A stretch of DNA of 64,000 nt from Croceibacterium xixiisoli (GCF_009827305.1 NZ_WTYJ01000001.1:992001-1056000); one strand, 5' to 3'. Counted from the stretch's first letter, positions 9,160 through 17,679 are shown. Numbers and translations are program-made. Notes: a model not told the origin generated them from the letters alone.

Positions 9160-9861
9160 TCAGCGCACGCGCGGACCGCCGAAAGGCAGCGGCGGCGGGG
9201 GACGGCGGACGCCGCGCGGCAGCTGGGCCTGATAGGCGCGGCCGCAATGTTCGACGCAATAGGGGAAGCCGGGGTTCACCTTTTCCCCACAGAAATGGAA
9301 ATCCGCTTCGCCCGGGTGGCCCATCGGCCAGCGGCAGACGCGATCGCTGAGATCGAGCAGGCTGGTCTTGTCGGCAATGTCCGGGCTCGGCTTGGCCGGC
9401 ACGAGCCGGCGCGGCGGGGCCGGGGGAATCGGGGCCTGCTGATCGCCGGGGCCCTGACGCAGGAAGCCGCCCGGACCGACCGAAACGATCTTGGGCGTGT
9501 TGGCCGCCGGTGCCGCCGGTGCGGCATCCGCAGCCGGAGCAGCGGCCACAGGGGCGGGCGCTTCGCGGCGCGGTGCGGGTGCAGGGGCCGGAGCGGGCTC
9601 AGGCGCGGGGGCCGGCTTGGGCTTGGCCACCGCTTCTGCTGGCTTAGCCTCGGTTTCCTTGGGCTTGGCAGCGGCGGCAGGCTTGGCCTTCTTTTCGCCG
9701 GTCTTGACCGGGGAGGGGCGCGCCTTGAGTTCAAGGCGGTGGGCCTTGCCGATCACCGCGTTGCGCGACACGCCGCCAAGCTCTTCAGCGATCTGGCTGG
9801 CGGTGGCGCCGCCTTCCCACATCCTGGTCAAGATGGCGATGCGTTCTTCGGTCCAGCTCAT
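9160..9861 (-). CDS. gcrA: GcrA family cell cycle regulator
   Basis: A 233-aa protein. The N-terminus MSWTEERIAILTRMW followed by GATASQIAEELGG and RNAVIGKAHRL is the GcrA DNA-binding helix-turn-helix region. The middle (about residues 50-150) is an Ala/Pro/Lys low-complexity linker. The C-terminal domain carries the Cys/His pattern C-RWPMG, FCG, PYCVEHC. In Caulobacter GcrA binds sigma70 RNA polymerase and reads CcrM (GAnTC) methylation to activate cell-cycle genes. The inner ATG at 9861 is chosen over 9867 because it gives the canonical MSWT start. It is divergent from an ABC-2 permease. Confidence 0.95.
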   Translation of the reverse strand: MSWTEERIAILTRMWEGGATASQIAEELGGVSRNAVIGKAHRLELKARPSPVKTGEKKAKPAAAAKPKETEAKPAEAVAKPKPAPAPEPAPAPAPAPRREAPAPVAAAPAADAAPAAPAANTPKIVSVGPGGFLRQGPGDQQAPIPPAPPRRLVPAKPSPDIADKTSLLDLSDRVCRWPMGHPGEADFHFCGEKVNPGFPYCVEHCGRAYQAQLPRGVRRPPPPLPFGGPRVR

Positions 9862-9988
9862 CTGCAATCCATACTTTCTGACGGCCAGAATCCCCGGCCG
9901 GAATTTCGTAAACCTCGCCTATAGCAGGGCGGGGCGCGCAGGGCACAAAAACTTGCCAGCGCCATTGGGGGCAGATAGGCGGCGCAGC

Positions 9989-10891
9989 ATGGCCGATCAA
10001 GCCCAAGCCGCAGCAGCGCCCACGAACGAGACAGCAATCATGCCCGCAGAACACAATGCACCGGCGCGCCGGGCCTTTCCGGCCAAGGGTGCCCCGCTGA
10101 TCACGGGGATCAACCGGATCGGTTTGTGGAGCCTGTACCGCAAGGAAGTGCGCCGTTTCATGAAGGTGCAGACGCAGACGGTGTGGGCCCCGGCGGTGAC
10201 CACCCTGCTGTTTCTGGTGATCTTTTCCGTGGCCATGGGCCGCAGCGGGCGGGAAGTGCTGGGCGTGCCCTTCGCCACCTTCGCCGCGCCCGGGCTGATC
10301 ATGATGGGCATGATGCAGAATGCCTTCGCCAATTCCAGCTTCACCCTGCTGACCGGCAAGCTGCAGGGCACGATTATCGACGTGTTGATGCCGCCGCTGT
10401 CATCGGCCGAGCTGATGATGGGCATCGTGGCCGCCGCCGTGACCCGCGCGGTGATGGTGGGCGGGGCGGTGGCGCTGGCCATGCTGCTGTGGCCGGGCGT
10501 GAGCGTGGCCGTGGCACACCCCTGGGCGGTGGTGTGGTTCGGCCTGATGGGATCGATGCTGCTGGCGCTGATGGGACTGATCACCAGCATGTGGGCGGAA
10601 AAGTTCGACCATGCGGCAGCGGTGACCAATTTCGTGGTTGCGCCGCTCTCCCTGCTTTCCGGCACATTCTATGTGATCGATCATCTGAGCCCGCTGTTCC
10701 AGACGATCAGCCGGTCCAACCCGTTCTTCTACATGATTTCCGGCTTCCGCTTCGGCTTCCTGGGCGAAAGCGACATCGGCAACAGCAATCACGCCGTGAT
10801 CGGCGCGGCGATCGGCGTGGGGGTGCTGAATCTGGTGATCGGGCTGATCGCCTATCGCCTGGTCAAGACCGGCTGGAAGCTGAAGAGCTGA
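9989..10891 (+). CDS. ABC-2 type transporter permease
   Basis: A 300-aa protein: about 50 hydrophilic N-terminal residues, a YRKEVRRFMK coupling helix, then six predicted transmembrane segments of the ABC2_membrane type, with the family's conserved GxxFY...LSPLFQ...NPFFYMISGFRFGFLG region in its second half (seen here as SGTFYVIDHLSPLFQ and SNPFFYMISGFRFG). Such permeases export polysaccharides, lipids or drugs with a separate ATPase. No ATPase gene lies beside it, so the partner must be elsewhere. An alternative ATG at 10040 would remove 17 residues without touching the conserved part. Confidence 0.88.
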   Translation: MADQAQAAAAPTNETAIMPAEHNAPARRAFPAKGAPLITGINRIGLWSLYRKEVRRFMKVQTQTVWAPAVTTLLFLVIFSVAMGRSGREVLGVPFATFAAPGLIMMGMMQNAFANSSFTLLTGKLQGTIIDVLMPPLSSAELMMGIVAAAVTRAVMVGGAVALAMLLWPGVSVAVAHPWAVVWFGLMGSMLLALMGLITSMWAEKFDHAAAVTNFVVAPLSLLSGTFYVIDHLSPLFQTISRSNPFFYMISGFRFGFLGESDIGNSNHAVIGAAIGVGVLNLVIGLIAYRLVKTGWKLKS

Positions 10892-10912
10892 GGCCGACAG
10901 GCAGGCCGGAAA

Positions 10913-10937
10913 CCGGGGGCGGCGGGGCCGCCCCGGG
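10913..10937. terminator. GC-rich hairpin between convergent permease and hspQ
   Basis: GGGGCGGC (10916-10923) pairs with GCCGCCCC (10927-10934), flanked by further C/G. No T-tract follows, so termination is only a likely role inferred from its position between two convergent genes. Confidence 0.5.
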
Positions 10938-10940
10938 ATA

Positions 10941-11321
10941 TCAATGCGTCAGGCTGCGCAGCAGGCGATAACGGCCGCTGGCGAATTCTTCGAACAGCTG
11001 GCCCAGCCCCGGGTGATCGACCGGGCCGCCATCGCCATCATCCTGCAGGTTTTCCTGGCTGACATAGGCGACGTAGGAGCTTTCCTCATTCTCCGCCATC
11101 AGGTGGTAGAACGGCTGTTCCCGGCGCGGGCGCAGATCCTCTGGAATGGCTTCATACCATTCATCGCTGTTGGCGAAGACGGGATCGATATCGAACACCA
11201 CGCCGCGGAAACCGAACTTGCGATGCCGCACCACATCCCCGATCGCAAAACGCGCCCGGGAGTGGAGGGGGGCCTCTATCTGGCGGCCGGCCTGGGCAGA
11301 ATAGAAATGTGCACGATCCAT
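10941..11321 (-). CDS. hspQ: Heat shock protein HspQ / YccV-like hemimethylated DNA-binding protein
   Basis: A 126-aa protein with the YccV-like signature: ARFAIGDVVRHRKFGFRGVV, then DPVFANSDEWY and QPFYHLMAENEE, then YVSQENL. In E. coli HspQ binds hemimethylated oriC DNA and acts as a specificity-enhancing factor of the Lon protease. The ATG at 11321 gives the usual family start, MDRAHFYSAQAG. The C-terminus (about 20 residues past YVSQENL) is slightly longer than in E. coli. It is convergent with the ABC permease. Confidence 0.9.
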   Translation of the reverse strand: MDRAHFYSAQAGRQIEAPLHSRARFAIGDVVRHRKFGFRGVVFDIDPVFANSDEWYEAIPEDLRPRREQPFYHLMAENEESSYVAYVSQENLQDDGDGGPVDHPGLGQLFEEFASGRYRLLRSLTH

Positions 11322-11530
11322 ATGCTGGCCAATATATACCGCTGTGACATAACGACAAGCGCCCGCCGTGTACCGCAGGGCACAGTGATGCGCCAAAGCC
11401 ACGTTTGCGGGCCAGAAATGTGCCCGGGCGGTGGCAAAATCGCATATTCAGGGCTTGGCAAGCGCAACACCATGGGCTAACCGCCCGCTTCTTCGACCGA
11501 CCGGCAAGCCCGGCTCGCAACTCGCTTCGC

Positions 11531-11620
11531 GGAGAGGTGGCAGAGTGGTCGATCGCGCCGCACTCGAAATGCGGTTTACGGGTGACCGTAACGTGGGTTC
11601 GAATCCCACCCTCTCCGCCA
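11531..11620 (+). tRNA. tRNA-Ser(CGA)
   Basis: A 90-nt class II tRNA. The acceptor arm GGAGAGG pairs with CCTCTCC, followed by discriminator G and encoded CCA. The D-arm (GGCAGAGTGGTCGA), an anticodon loop with CGA flanked by a CGCACT/ATGCG-type stem, a long variable arm (GGGTGACCGTAACG region) and the T-loop GGTTCGAATCC are all visible. The encoded CCA and the accessory genes starting 58 nt downstream make it a plausible island integration site, though no att repeat was found. Confidence 0.96.
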
Positions 11621-11678
11621 TGAGTTGTCTGAGCGATTGTGGCTCCTAAATCTTTCGGGAAAGCATAAGGCTACACAA

Positions 11679-13460
11679 CTAGCGGAAGGTGAACGGCTCG
11701 GCGTAATTCCCTGCGGTCTGCCATAGCTTGGCGGCGATGCCGTGCATCTGCTTCATAGCTGGCTTTTTCAAGTCGTTCGCGTGATAGGGGATCACGACAT
11801 GCGCCTTCGCGCGCGAGATCGCGACATTAATGATCCTGTCGCCTTCTGTCCCGTTGAAGAAAGTGCTCGACGCATCCACCGGGTCGAAAATGACCAATGT
11901 CCGCTCGCTACCTTGCGCACGATGCACCGTGCTCACATTCACCTGCCCGTGATCGCGGCGGAGCATCGATCTCAGCAACGCCACCTGTGCCCGGTAAGGC
12001 GTGAGGACCACGATGTCCTTTGCGTCCACATAGGAACCGGCAAGTTCATCAAGCGCGGCGAGCACGAGCTTCGCTGACTCGAACCGGATGAAGCCGCCAT
12101 ATTTCGCCGAGAATGTCGCTTCCTCATGCACGGGATCAAAACAGACCCTCGGCACTTCACGCCCGTTGACGAAGAAGGGCGAACGGCTCGCCCGCCATCC
12201 CTCATCGCGGCTGGCCTTCTTGCAGACCAGCAGATCGCCGCCATAGAATGTCGTCCCGACGATGTGGCAGATAGCCTGCGCCATACGCGATTGCTCATTC
12301 AGTCGCGCGGTTTTCACATGGGCGAATACATCGAAGGCAGTGCGGGTAAGAGCCCCCCGAACAGCCGCGCTGTCCGATCTGGCGATGGGGGAAAGCTGCT
12401 GGGGATCGCCCGCGAAGATGGTTTGCGCGCCCAGCGCGGCCATCATCATCGCGGCGGGGCCGAGCACCTGTGAGGCTTCATCGCAGAGCACGAACGGGAA
12501 GCGTGGGTTTTGCAGGCAGTGGTGCCAGCGCACCGCCGTCGCGACGGTGACGCCGACGACGCGTGCGGAAGCGGCGGTCGTCTCGATGTCCGCACTGAGA
12601 TTTTGACGGGCGGCATCCATCCGGCCTTTCCATTTCACATAGTCGGCGATCTTCGCCTTGGGCGGCTCGGAGGCTTCGAGCACCAGATACTCGTTGACCT
12701 TCTCTGCGATCCCCGGTGCTAGCAGATGTGGTCGATCGACATATTTGCGCGGATCGAAGTGCGCGCCGATCCGCTTCATCTGCGCTGCCAGATCATGCCT
12801 GCCGATCCGCTGTAGCCAGTCGTCGATCGAGAGGATCGCTGTATCCACGGCGACATTGGTCGGCCCGACGACGAGGATGCGGGCCTTGGGGAAGCGGCGC
12901 AGCAGATAGGCGGCGATGGCCCCGATCGTATAGCTCTTGCCGGTACCGGGAGGGCCAATCACGATGGAGCATCGATAGGCGGTGTTCTGGACGGCCTCAA
13001 TCTGTCGTTTTCGCAGGTTCGCGAAGTCAGGCGGAAGGGGCCTGATCTCCTGTATGGGATCGACATCCAGCTTCGACTGCTTGAGCGCTTTGGCGGCTCG
13101 ATCCGCCATCGGCCCCTGCCACATCTCGATCAGCGGGCCGAGGAAGTCGTTGAGGAAGACCCACGCGGTCTCACCCTCCTTGGGTGCGGCTCCTTCCAGC
13201 GGTTGCACCACCACCCGGTCGTTGTCGACATCGACCAACTTGATGATCCCGCCGAACTCAAGCTCGCGGCCCCAGCGGATGCGACCGCCCTCCAGCCCCT
13301 CGTCCAGCGGCACCTTCTTTCGCGCAGCCCCTGGCTTCATTGACAGAACTATGAACTCGTCCGCCCATTCGGCTGAATTCACAGTGAAGGGCGCTCCTTG
13401 AAGTGTTAGTGCACGTTCTCTCGTTAGCGCCTCAATGATGCCGGTGCGGGTAATCCCCAT
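11679..13460 (-). CDS. Upf1-like superfamily 1 helicase (AAA_11/AAA_12 type)
   Basis: A 593-aa protein with a full SF1B helicase motif set: Walker A GPPGTGKS near residue 170, PTNVAVD (Ia), DEAS (II) near 327, GDPQQLSP (III) near 352, NEQSRMA (IV), TPYRAQV and STVHRAQGSE (V), and INVAISRAKAHVVI (VI). About 140 residues before Walker A resemble the small beta-barrel 1B region of Upf1/IGHMBP2-type enzymes. These translocate 5'-3' on nucleic acid. The second ATG (13460) has GGGGGAAGAA directly before it, while the first (13472) has no RBS. It lies 58 nt after tRNA-Ser and is divergent from the DUF4268 gene. Codon use looks less GC-extreme than in the neighbours. No nuclease domain is fused to it. 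Confidence 0.9.
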   Translation of the reverse strand: MGITRTGIIEALTRERALTLQGAPFTVNSAEWADEFIVLSMKPGAARKKVPLDEGLEGGRIRWGRELEFGGIIKLVDVDNDRVVVQPLEGAAPKEGETAWVFLNDFLGPLIEMWQGPMADRAAKALKQSKLDVDPIQEIRPLPPDFANLRKRQIEAVQNTAYRCSIVIGPPGTGKSYTIGAIAAYLLRRFPKARILVVGPTNVAVDTAILSIDDWLQRIGRHDLAAQMKRIGAHFDPRKYVDRPHLLAPGIAEKVNEYLVLEASEPPKAKIADYVKWKGRMDAARQNLSADIETTAASARVVGVTVATAVRWHHCLQNPRFPFVLCDEASQVLGPAAMMMAALGAQTIFAGDPQQLSPIARSDSAAVRGALTRTAFDVFAHVKTARLNEQSRMAQAICHIVGTTFYGGDLLVCKKASRDEGWRASRSPFFVNGREVPRVCFDPVHEEATFSAKYGGFIRFESAKLVLAALDELAGSYVDAKDIVVLTPYRAQVALLRSMLRRDHGQVNVSTVHRAQGSERTLVIFDPVDASSTFFNGTEGDRIINVAISRAKAHVVIPYHANDLKKPAMKQMHGIAAKLWQTAGNYAEPFTFR

Positions 13461-13706
13461 TTCTTCCCCCATTATTTATTATATAAGTGAGGGTTTAATT
13501 GTAATTTTGCAACAAGGTAATATGACTAGAAAAGGCATTCTGTTCTTTTGAAGAATGTTTAAAATCAGGTGCTTATGTGACATTCGGTGGTTGTAATTGG
13601 AATTACGTTTTTTGAACTGAACTCTTGGTGCGTTGCCTGCCATCACTCACCCCTACCGTTCCACTGGAAATGTGGCACAAAGTCGGGAAGGCACGACGAG
13701 GGACGA
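13461..13706. promoter_or_regulatory. AT-rich divergent intergenic region of the helicase/DUF4268 pair
   Basis: About 245 nt separate the two divergent genes. Positions 13470-13570 are markedly AT-rich (ATTATTTATTATATAAG and following), unlike the rest of the window, and must hold both promoters. No clear -35/-10 pair stands out. A small palindrome lies at 13593-13606. Confidence 0.5.
13593..13606. repeat. Palindrome GTAATT-GG-AATTAC (possible operator)
   Basis: Perfect 6-bp arms around GG, about 100 nt upstream of the DUF4268 start. It is too short and too AT-rich for a terminator; an operator is possible but no adjacent regulator gene exists. Confidence 0.35.
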
Positions 13707-14714
13707 ATGAACTCATACAATCTCGGAAAGCTGATGAAGATTGAGCTTCGCGATATCTGGATCAGTGAATCATCTGACTTCACACCTTGGCTGGCGCGGG
13801 ATGAAAATCTTCTTACCCTTGGTGAGACGCTAGGCCTTGAACTTGAGCTGGAAGCGCAAGAGCGCGCCGTTGGGCCGTTCCGAGCTGATATCTTGTGTAA
13901 GGACATTGGTACCAACGCTTGGGTGCTAATCGAGAACCAGCTTGAGCGCACCGACCATACCCACCTTGGACAATTGCTCACCTACGCTTCGGGCCTTGAG
14001 GCCGTCACCATCGTGTGGATTGCCGCCCGGTTTACAGAGGAACATCGTTCCACGCTCGATTGGCTTAACCGCATCACTGACGAGACTTTCCGGTTCTTCG
14101 GCGTGGAGGTGGAGCTTTGGCGGATCGGGGACTCACCAGCCGCACCCCGGTTCAATATCGTATCCAAGCCGAACAATTGGGCTAAGATGGTAACGCAAGC
14201 CGCCCGCGCGATCGACGAGGCGGAGCTTACCGGAACCAAGGCCCTCCAACTTGCCTATTGGGGCGGGCTGGGAGCGTCGCTCATGGCGAAAGGCGGGCCG
14301 TTCTCGACAGAGCGCAAGCCACAACCGCAGTCGTGGATGTCGTACAAGATTGGACGCAGCGGCTTCAGCGTGAATGCTTCCATGTCGCGACCGAAGCGGC
14401 AGGTGAGGGCCGAGCTGTATATGTCTCACCCCAACGCCAAGCCTTGGTTTCATCTGCTCCGTGCTCAAAAAGAAGCGATTGAGGCAGAGCTTGGTTATTT
14501 GCTTGATTGGGAAGAGCTACCGGAAGGCAAGGACACCCGGATTTCCACGCCGCTCAACGACATTGACCCGGAGGACCAAATGGATTGGCCTCGCCAACAC
14601 GAATGGCTCACCGCCCGCATGAACGAGTTTTACCGGGTGTTTGTGCATCGAGTGAAGGCGCTCGACGCGAATGCGTGGAGGCCGGAAGCCGATACTGGCG
14701 CCGATGTGCTCTAA
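13707..14714 (+). CDS. DUF4268 protein with PD-(D/E)xK-like N-terminal domain
   Basis: A 335-aa protein. Residues 55-110 have a PD-(D/E)xK nuclease-like pattern: FRADILCKD with Asp61, a strand, then VLIENQLERTDHTHLGQLLTYA with Glu76-x-Gln78 and His84, followed by a helix and a hydrophobic strand (VTIVWIA). This E-x-Q variant is common in restriction-like folds. The C-terminal third (about 190-330) corresponds to DUF4268 in my reading. The ATG at 13707 has GAGGGAC before it. It is divergent from the Upf1-like helicase, suggesting a nucleic-acid-processing or defence pair. Nuclease activity is inference from motif pattern only. Confidence 0.75.
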   Translation: MNSYNLGKLMKIELRDIWISESSDFTPWLARDENLLTLGETLGLELELEAQERAVGPFRADILCKDIGTNAWVLIENQLERTDHTHLGQLLTYASGLEAVTIVWIAARFTEEHRSTLDWLNRITDETFRFFGVEVELWRIGDSPAAPRFNIVSKPNNWAKMVTQAARAIDEAELTGTKALQLAYWGGLGASLMAKGGPFSTERKPQPQSWMSYKIGRSGFSVNASMSRPKRQVRAELYMSHPNAKPWFHLLRAQKEAIEAELGYLLDWEELPEGKDTRISTPLNDIDPEDQMDWPRQHEWLTARMNEFYRVFVHRVKALDANAWRPEADTGADVL

Positions 14715-15268
14715 AGCTGACTCGCGGCGCTGGCGTAGCGATGTTGGAAGTTCACATTGAGGCAGTCGATGCCGGCATGGAACACGAGGTTCACGTTGAT
14801 GCCATCGCTAGACAGCCACTCCGCAGTGGAGAAGGAATCTGGCGACTCGTCCATCTCCACTTCCGCGCCATATCGAAGCCGAAGCGCGTTTGAGATATCG
14901 CGGAAATCTCCAAGTGTTGGCCCCCCATTGGTTGCGATTGTCACCTGTGTCAGTGTCCCACCCTTGAAGTAAAACTCCACGGAGTAGTCGTGCGAACCAA
15001 GCTTCAGGTGTGGGATCGACAAATCCGCTGTGGACCCGTCGTGGAGCTTGTCGGCTTTGACGCTGCTTCGCACTTCGGGGCGCACAGCCTTCACCTCAGC
15101 GGCCGTCATACCGTAGCGAACATTTTGCCACAGGACCGGACCAAGCTGCGTCAAACGCGTTTCATCGGGGATGGTCGGTGCCAATGCTGTCGCTGGCGAT
15201 GACGAAGACACAGGTTGATCGGGCTTGGCGGCCCCCGATGTCCCCTTCTTGAACAGACCAAACACCAT
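14711..15268 (-). CDS. Hypothetical protein
   Basis: A 185-aa protein I do not recognise. It begins MVFGLFKKG, continues with a Ser/Ala/Pro linker (about residues 10-35) and then a compact alpha/beta region containing LWQNVRYGMTAAEVKAVRPE, a pattern reminiscent of the SmpA/BamE-type or similar small domains with a G-M-T/S motif, but too weak to assign. No signal peptide. Start chosen at ATG 15268 with GCGAGGG upstream; the frame is open to 15400. Its 3' end overlaps the convergent DUF4268 gene by 4 nt. Confidence 0.65.
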   Translation of the reverse strand: MVFGLFKKGTSGAAKPDQPVSSSSPATALAPTIPDETRLTQLGPVLWQNVRYGMTAAEVKAVRPEVRSSVKADKLHDGSTADLSIPHLKLGSHDYSVEFYFKGGTLTQVTIATNGGPTLGDFRDISNALRLRYGAEVEMDESPDSFSTAEWLSSDGINVNLVFHAGIDCLNVNFQHRYASAASQL

Positions 15269-15396
15269 GGCTTCAACCCTCGCAATTCCAATCAGCCGTT
15301 TACGCTCCCGTTCTTCGAGCTTTCTGCCATTTATCGGGATCGACGCCAAGCGGAGTCGGTGCATGCTGGCGAGCAAGATATGCGCGCGGTGCTGGA

Positions 15397-15603
15397 TCAC
15401 GCTCTGGCCGAGGTGGTCACGGAATAACCGAATTGGCAGTAGTCGGCGTCGCCGAGTTGGCTCTTGCCATCGAATTTTTCGCCCACAGGAACAGCACCGC
15501 TGTCAGAATAGAAAAGTCGAACACCTCCCTCACACCTCCTATCTAAACCATCAGGGCGAACAACGATGTAAGCAAAGAGCTGGTCAATCAGCTCTCTACC
15601 CAT
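15397..15603 (-). CDS. Small hypothetical protein
   Basis: A 68-aa protein (from ATG 15603; a TTG at 15612 would overlap the upstream stop in a TTGA junction). The composition is protein-like, with LFYSDSGAVPVGEKFDG and DADYCQFGYSV, and it appears translationally coupled to the upstream gene ending at 15609. It may be the C-terminal remnant of a longer protein. Family unknown. Confidence 0.4.
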   Translation of the reverse strand: MGRELIDQLFAYIVVRPDGLDRRCEGGVRLFYSDSGAVPVGEKFDGKSQLGDADYCQFGYSVTTSARA

Positions 15604-15608
15604 CGCCC

Positions 15609-16058
15609 TCAAGTCCCAGATAACACCCCCACATACTCGCCATCCACTGTTTCAATGGCGGGGGCGAAGTCGCCATGCTGGGTGGATTCGAAGATGATCA
15701 GCACGGCGATCCGGCCATCGCCATAATAGGCGGCATCGCTCACCTCGATCTGACAGGGCAGCAAATTCTGCCAGATGGCGTCCGGCGCTGATCCCAGATC
15801 GGCCGGCAGCAGCCCGCTTTCCTCATGAACGGCGACCATCTCCGCGCTGGCAGCCGCCCTGATGTTGGCAGCTTCCGCCAGCACGCGCGCGAGGGCGGCG
15901 GTCTGGGAAGGAGTGGGGCCGTCGCTGGTGGCGCGCAGGATCAGCGGGAAGGGGCCGCCGAATGCGGGCAGATCCAGCGATCCTTCCCAGTAATGGCTGC
16001 CATATCGCAGGGTGCCGAAGGTGGGCCAGTCGGCGGTCGGGCGGTTAGACGGGGGCAT
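15609..16058 (-). CDS. Hypothetical protein, DUF6985-like
   Basis: A 149-aa protein beginning MPPSNRPTADWPTFGTLRYG. The layout (aromatic-rich N-terminus with HYWEG, hydrophobic strand, TPSQTAALARVL helix, then a strand-rich C-terminus with YYGDGRIAVLIIFES) weakly resembles DUF6985, a family often found among orphan or immunity-type genes; I hold this loosely. ATG 16058 has CAGGGG upstream. Its first 77 nt are repeated at 17692-17768, where only a fragment of a second copy survives. Confidence 0.6.
   Translation of the reverse strand: MPPSNRPTADWPTFGTLRYGSHYWEGSLDLPAFGGPFPLILRATSDGPTPSQTAALARVLAEAANIRAAASAEMVAVHEESGLLPADLGSAPDAIWQNLLPCQIEVSDAAYYGDGRIAVLIIFESTQHGDFAPAIETVDGEYVGVLSGT
15982..16058 (-). 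repeat. 77-nt direct repeat, copy 1 (start of intact gene)
   Basis: Matches 17692-17768 in the same orientation with about 6 mismatches (about 92% identity). It covers the first 25-26 codons of the DUF6985-like gene. Confidence 0.85.
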
Positions 16059-16182
16059 GGCTAGCCCCTGCCGCAATGGCGCCACACGAGAACTGTCCCT
16101 GATTTTCGTGTCTCATCCAAAGGGTGCACTTCACTTGATTCTTCGGATCTTCTAGATCCCCTGCCGAAGAGCGTAGCTGGAC

Positions 16183-16512
16183 TCACTCGCGACTACAGGT
16201 TGAGTATCGTGTCCCCGGAACGTCAAGCCAGACCTCGAACCGATGAGAGGTGACGTCACCATTGTCGATCCGCTCCAGCAGGTCCAGACTGGCCGTCATC
16301 GTCTCGGGCGCCCACAGGCCGCCCCGTTCCAGCACGATCGCTTCCAGGCCGTGGCGCGCATAGGCCTTGCCGCCCAGGCCGGTTTTTCGCAGGGGCTGCG
16401 GTTCCTGAACCAGCAAGGTGTCGATGACCGCGATCTCGAACGGGCCGTATGCCTGTCGCTTGATGCCAAGCGCGCCGATCCCGTCGCCAGAGCTGCCCGA
16501 AAGTTTCAGCAT
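16183..16512 (-). CDS. Small hypothetical protein (second gene of cassette)
   Basis: A 109-aa protein that begins 12 nt after the stop of the 335-aa gene upstream, with GAGGTG before the ATG. It contains YGPFEIAVIDTLLVQEPQPL and an ETMTASLDLLERI helix. No known domain is recognised. Close spacing makes a two-gene transcription unit with the upstream gene likely. Confidence 0.5.
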   Translation of the reverse strand: MLKLSGSSGDGIGALGIKRQAYGPFEIAVIDTLLVQEPQPLRKTGLGGKAYARHGLEAIVLERGGLWAPETMTASLDLLERIDNGDVTSHRFEVWLDVPGTRYSTCSRE

Positions 16513-16524
16513 TCGCGTCGCACC

Positions 16525-17532
16525 TCAGGCCTTTTCGACGCGCAGCGTTTCGGGATCAAGCGCGACGGCGACGACGTCCGCCGGGGCGATCGGCTGGGCG
16601 CCGATCTCGCCGCACATCTTCAGATAGGCGGGCCAGAACACATCGTCCTGCGTGAAGGGCAGGACCTCGTTCGGCATCGGGCCGTCAAGATAGCTCTCGA
16701 CATGCACCGGAGACAGCCCGAGGGCGATGCGGCGCATGTTGACGGACCGGATGTCGTAATCGTTAAGCAACAGAAAGTCGTCAACGATGTAGACCCGCTT
16801 GCCCATGGGTTCATCCTTGATGAAGGTCGTGCCGAGGTTCATGTCGCGAACGGCCTGCAAGGCATTGCGCACCTTCGCGGGGTCAGGATCGTCCCAGACC
16901 TGCGCCAGCATCCAGTATGGTCCGAGGCTGTCTGCATCCGGATCATAGCCATGCCTGCGCCACAGATCCAGGTCCACCGTGGTCATGGTCGTGAACCATG
17001 CGGGCTTCTGGACCAGATAGGGGTTCGAATGTTCGTTGACCCATGCGCCGGGGTTGGGATTGCCGAACTTGACGTCCAGATTGGCACTGCTTTCTTCGCG
17101 ATAGCCGGTCCAGATATCACGCGCGAAGAAGGCGGCGTGATCGATCCAGCCCGCCGCCTGCCATGTGGGAACAAGCATCCCAAGAACGAGCGACATATTG
17201 TAGTTGCTGCCGATCTTTACCCCGGTGCCACGCTTTTTGACGACGAGATCCGACATCATCAGCAACACCGAGGCGCGATACGCGGTCGTCAGTGTCTTGT
17301 CCGACGCGGCGCATTGCAGCGTGAAACGCAGATCGATGCCGATCGCGGAAAAAGCCTGCCCCGCACCGATCGCATTGGGCGCGTCCCCGCGCATGTAGCG
17401 ATCCACCTTGCCGATGTAATGCGCCACGTCCTCGCGGCTCTGCTCTCCTGCGGCAAGCGAGCAAAGCGACGCGGCATGATCGTCGACGCGTTTCTGTTCG
17501 AGCATCCTCGACCGACATTCCCCAAGTGGCAT
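16525..17532 (-). CDS. Hypothetical protein of the repeat-flanked cassette
   Basis: A 335-aa protein (from ATG 17532; a TTG at 17574 would add 14 residues and an ATG at 17505 would remove 9; none has a convincing RBS). It is soluble, mixed alpha/beta, with Trp/Tyr-rich segments such as WIDHAAFFARDIWTGYREE and a C-terminal VYIVDDFLLLNDYDIRSVN. I recognise no family. It forms a pair with the 109-aa gene. Both lie between the two 77-nt direct repeats, so they look like a cassette inserted between two copies of a gene start. An immunity-type role in a polymorphic toxin locus is one guess; no toxin is visible. Confidence 0.6.
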   Translation of the reverse strand: MPLGECRSRMLEQKRVDDHAASLCSLAAGEQSREDVAHYIGKVDRYMRGDAPNAIGAGQAFSAIGIDLRFTLQCAASDKTLTTAYRASVLLMMSDLVVKKRGTGVKIGSNYNMSLVLGMLVPTWQAAGWIDHAAFFARDIWTGYREESSANLDVKFGNPNPGAWVNEHSNPYLVQKPAWFTTMTTVDLDLWRRHGYDPDADSLGPYWMLAQVWDDPDPAKVRNALQAVRDMNLGTTFIKDEPMGKRVYIVDDFLLLNDYDIRSVNMRRIALGLSPVHVESYLDGPMPNEVLPFTQDDVFWPAYLKMCGEIGAQPIAPADVVAVALDPETLRVEKA

Positions 17533-17585
17533 GTTGATTGTGGTAAGGTTTGCTTGAATTTGACCGAGTGACAAGCCTTTTCCAC

Positions 17586-17612
17586 CCCGCGCGACCTCTG
17601 CGGTCGCGCGGG
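17586..17612. repeat. Perfect 11-bp hairpin upstream of the cassette
   Basis: CCCGCGCGACC (17586-17596) and GGTCGCGCGGG (17602-17612) pair exactly around TCTGC. No T-tract on either strand. It sits at the junction between the gene fragment and the cassette, about 55 nt before the proposed start of the 335-aa gene. Confidence 0.55.
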
Positions 17613-17679
17613 CTGCTGGGACAGGATGGACCAGACCGGGAAGCCGCCGAGTCCTGGCCCGGGGGCGGTGTTTTTCAGC

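Noticed and set aside
11621-15612. att repeat of the tRNA-Ser 3' end marking an island border
   Set aside because: I looked for a second copy of the CCCACCCTCTCCGCCA-type end downstream and found none, and no integrase is present, so an integrative element is not proven.
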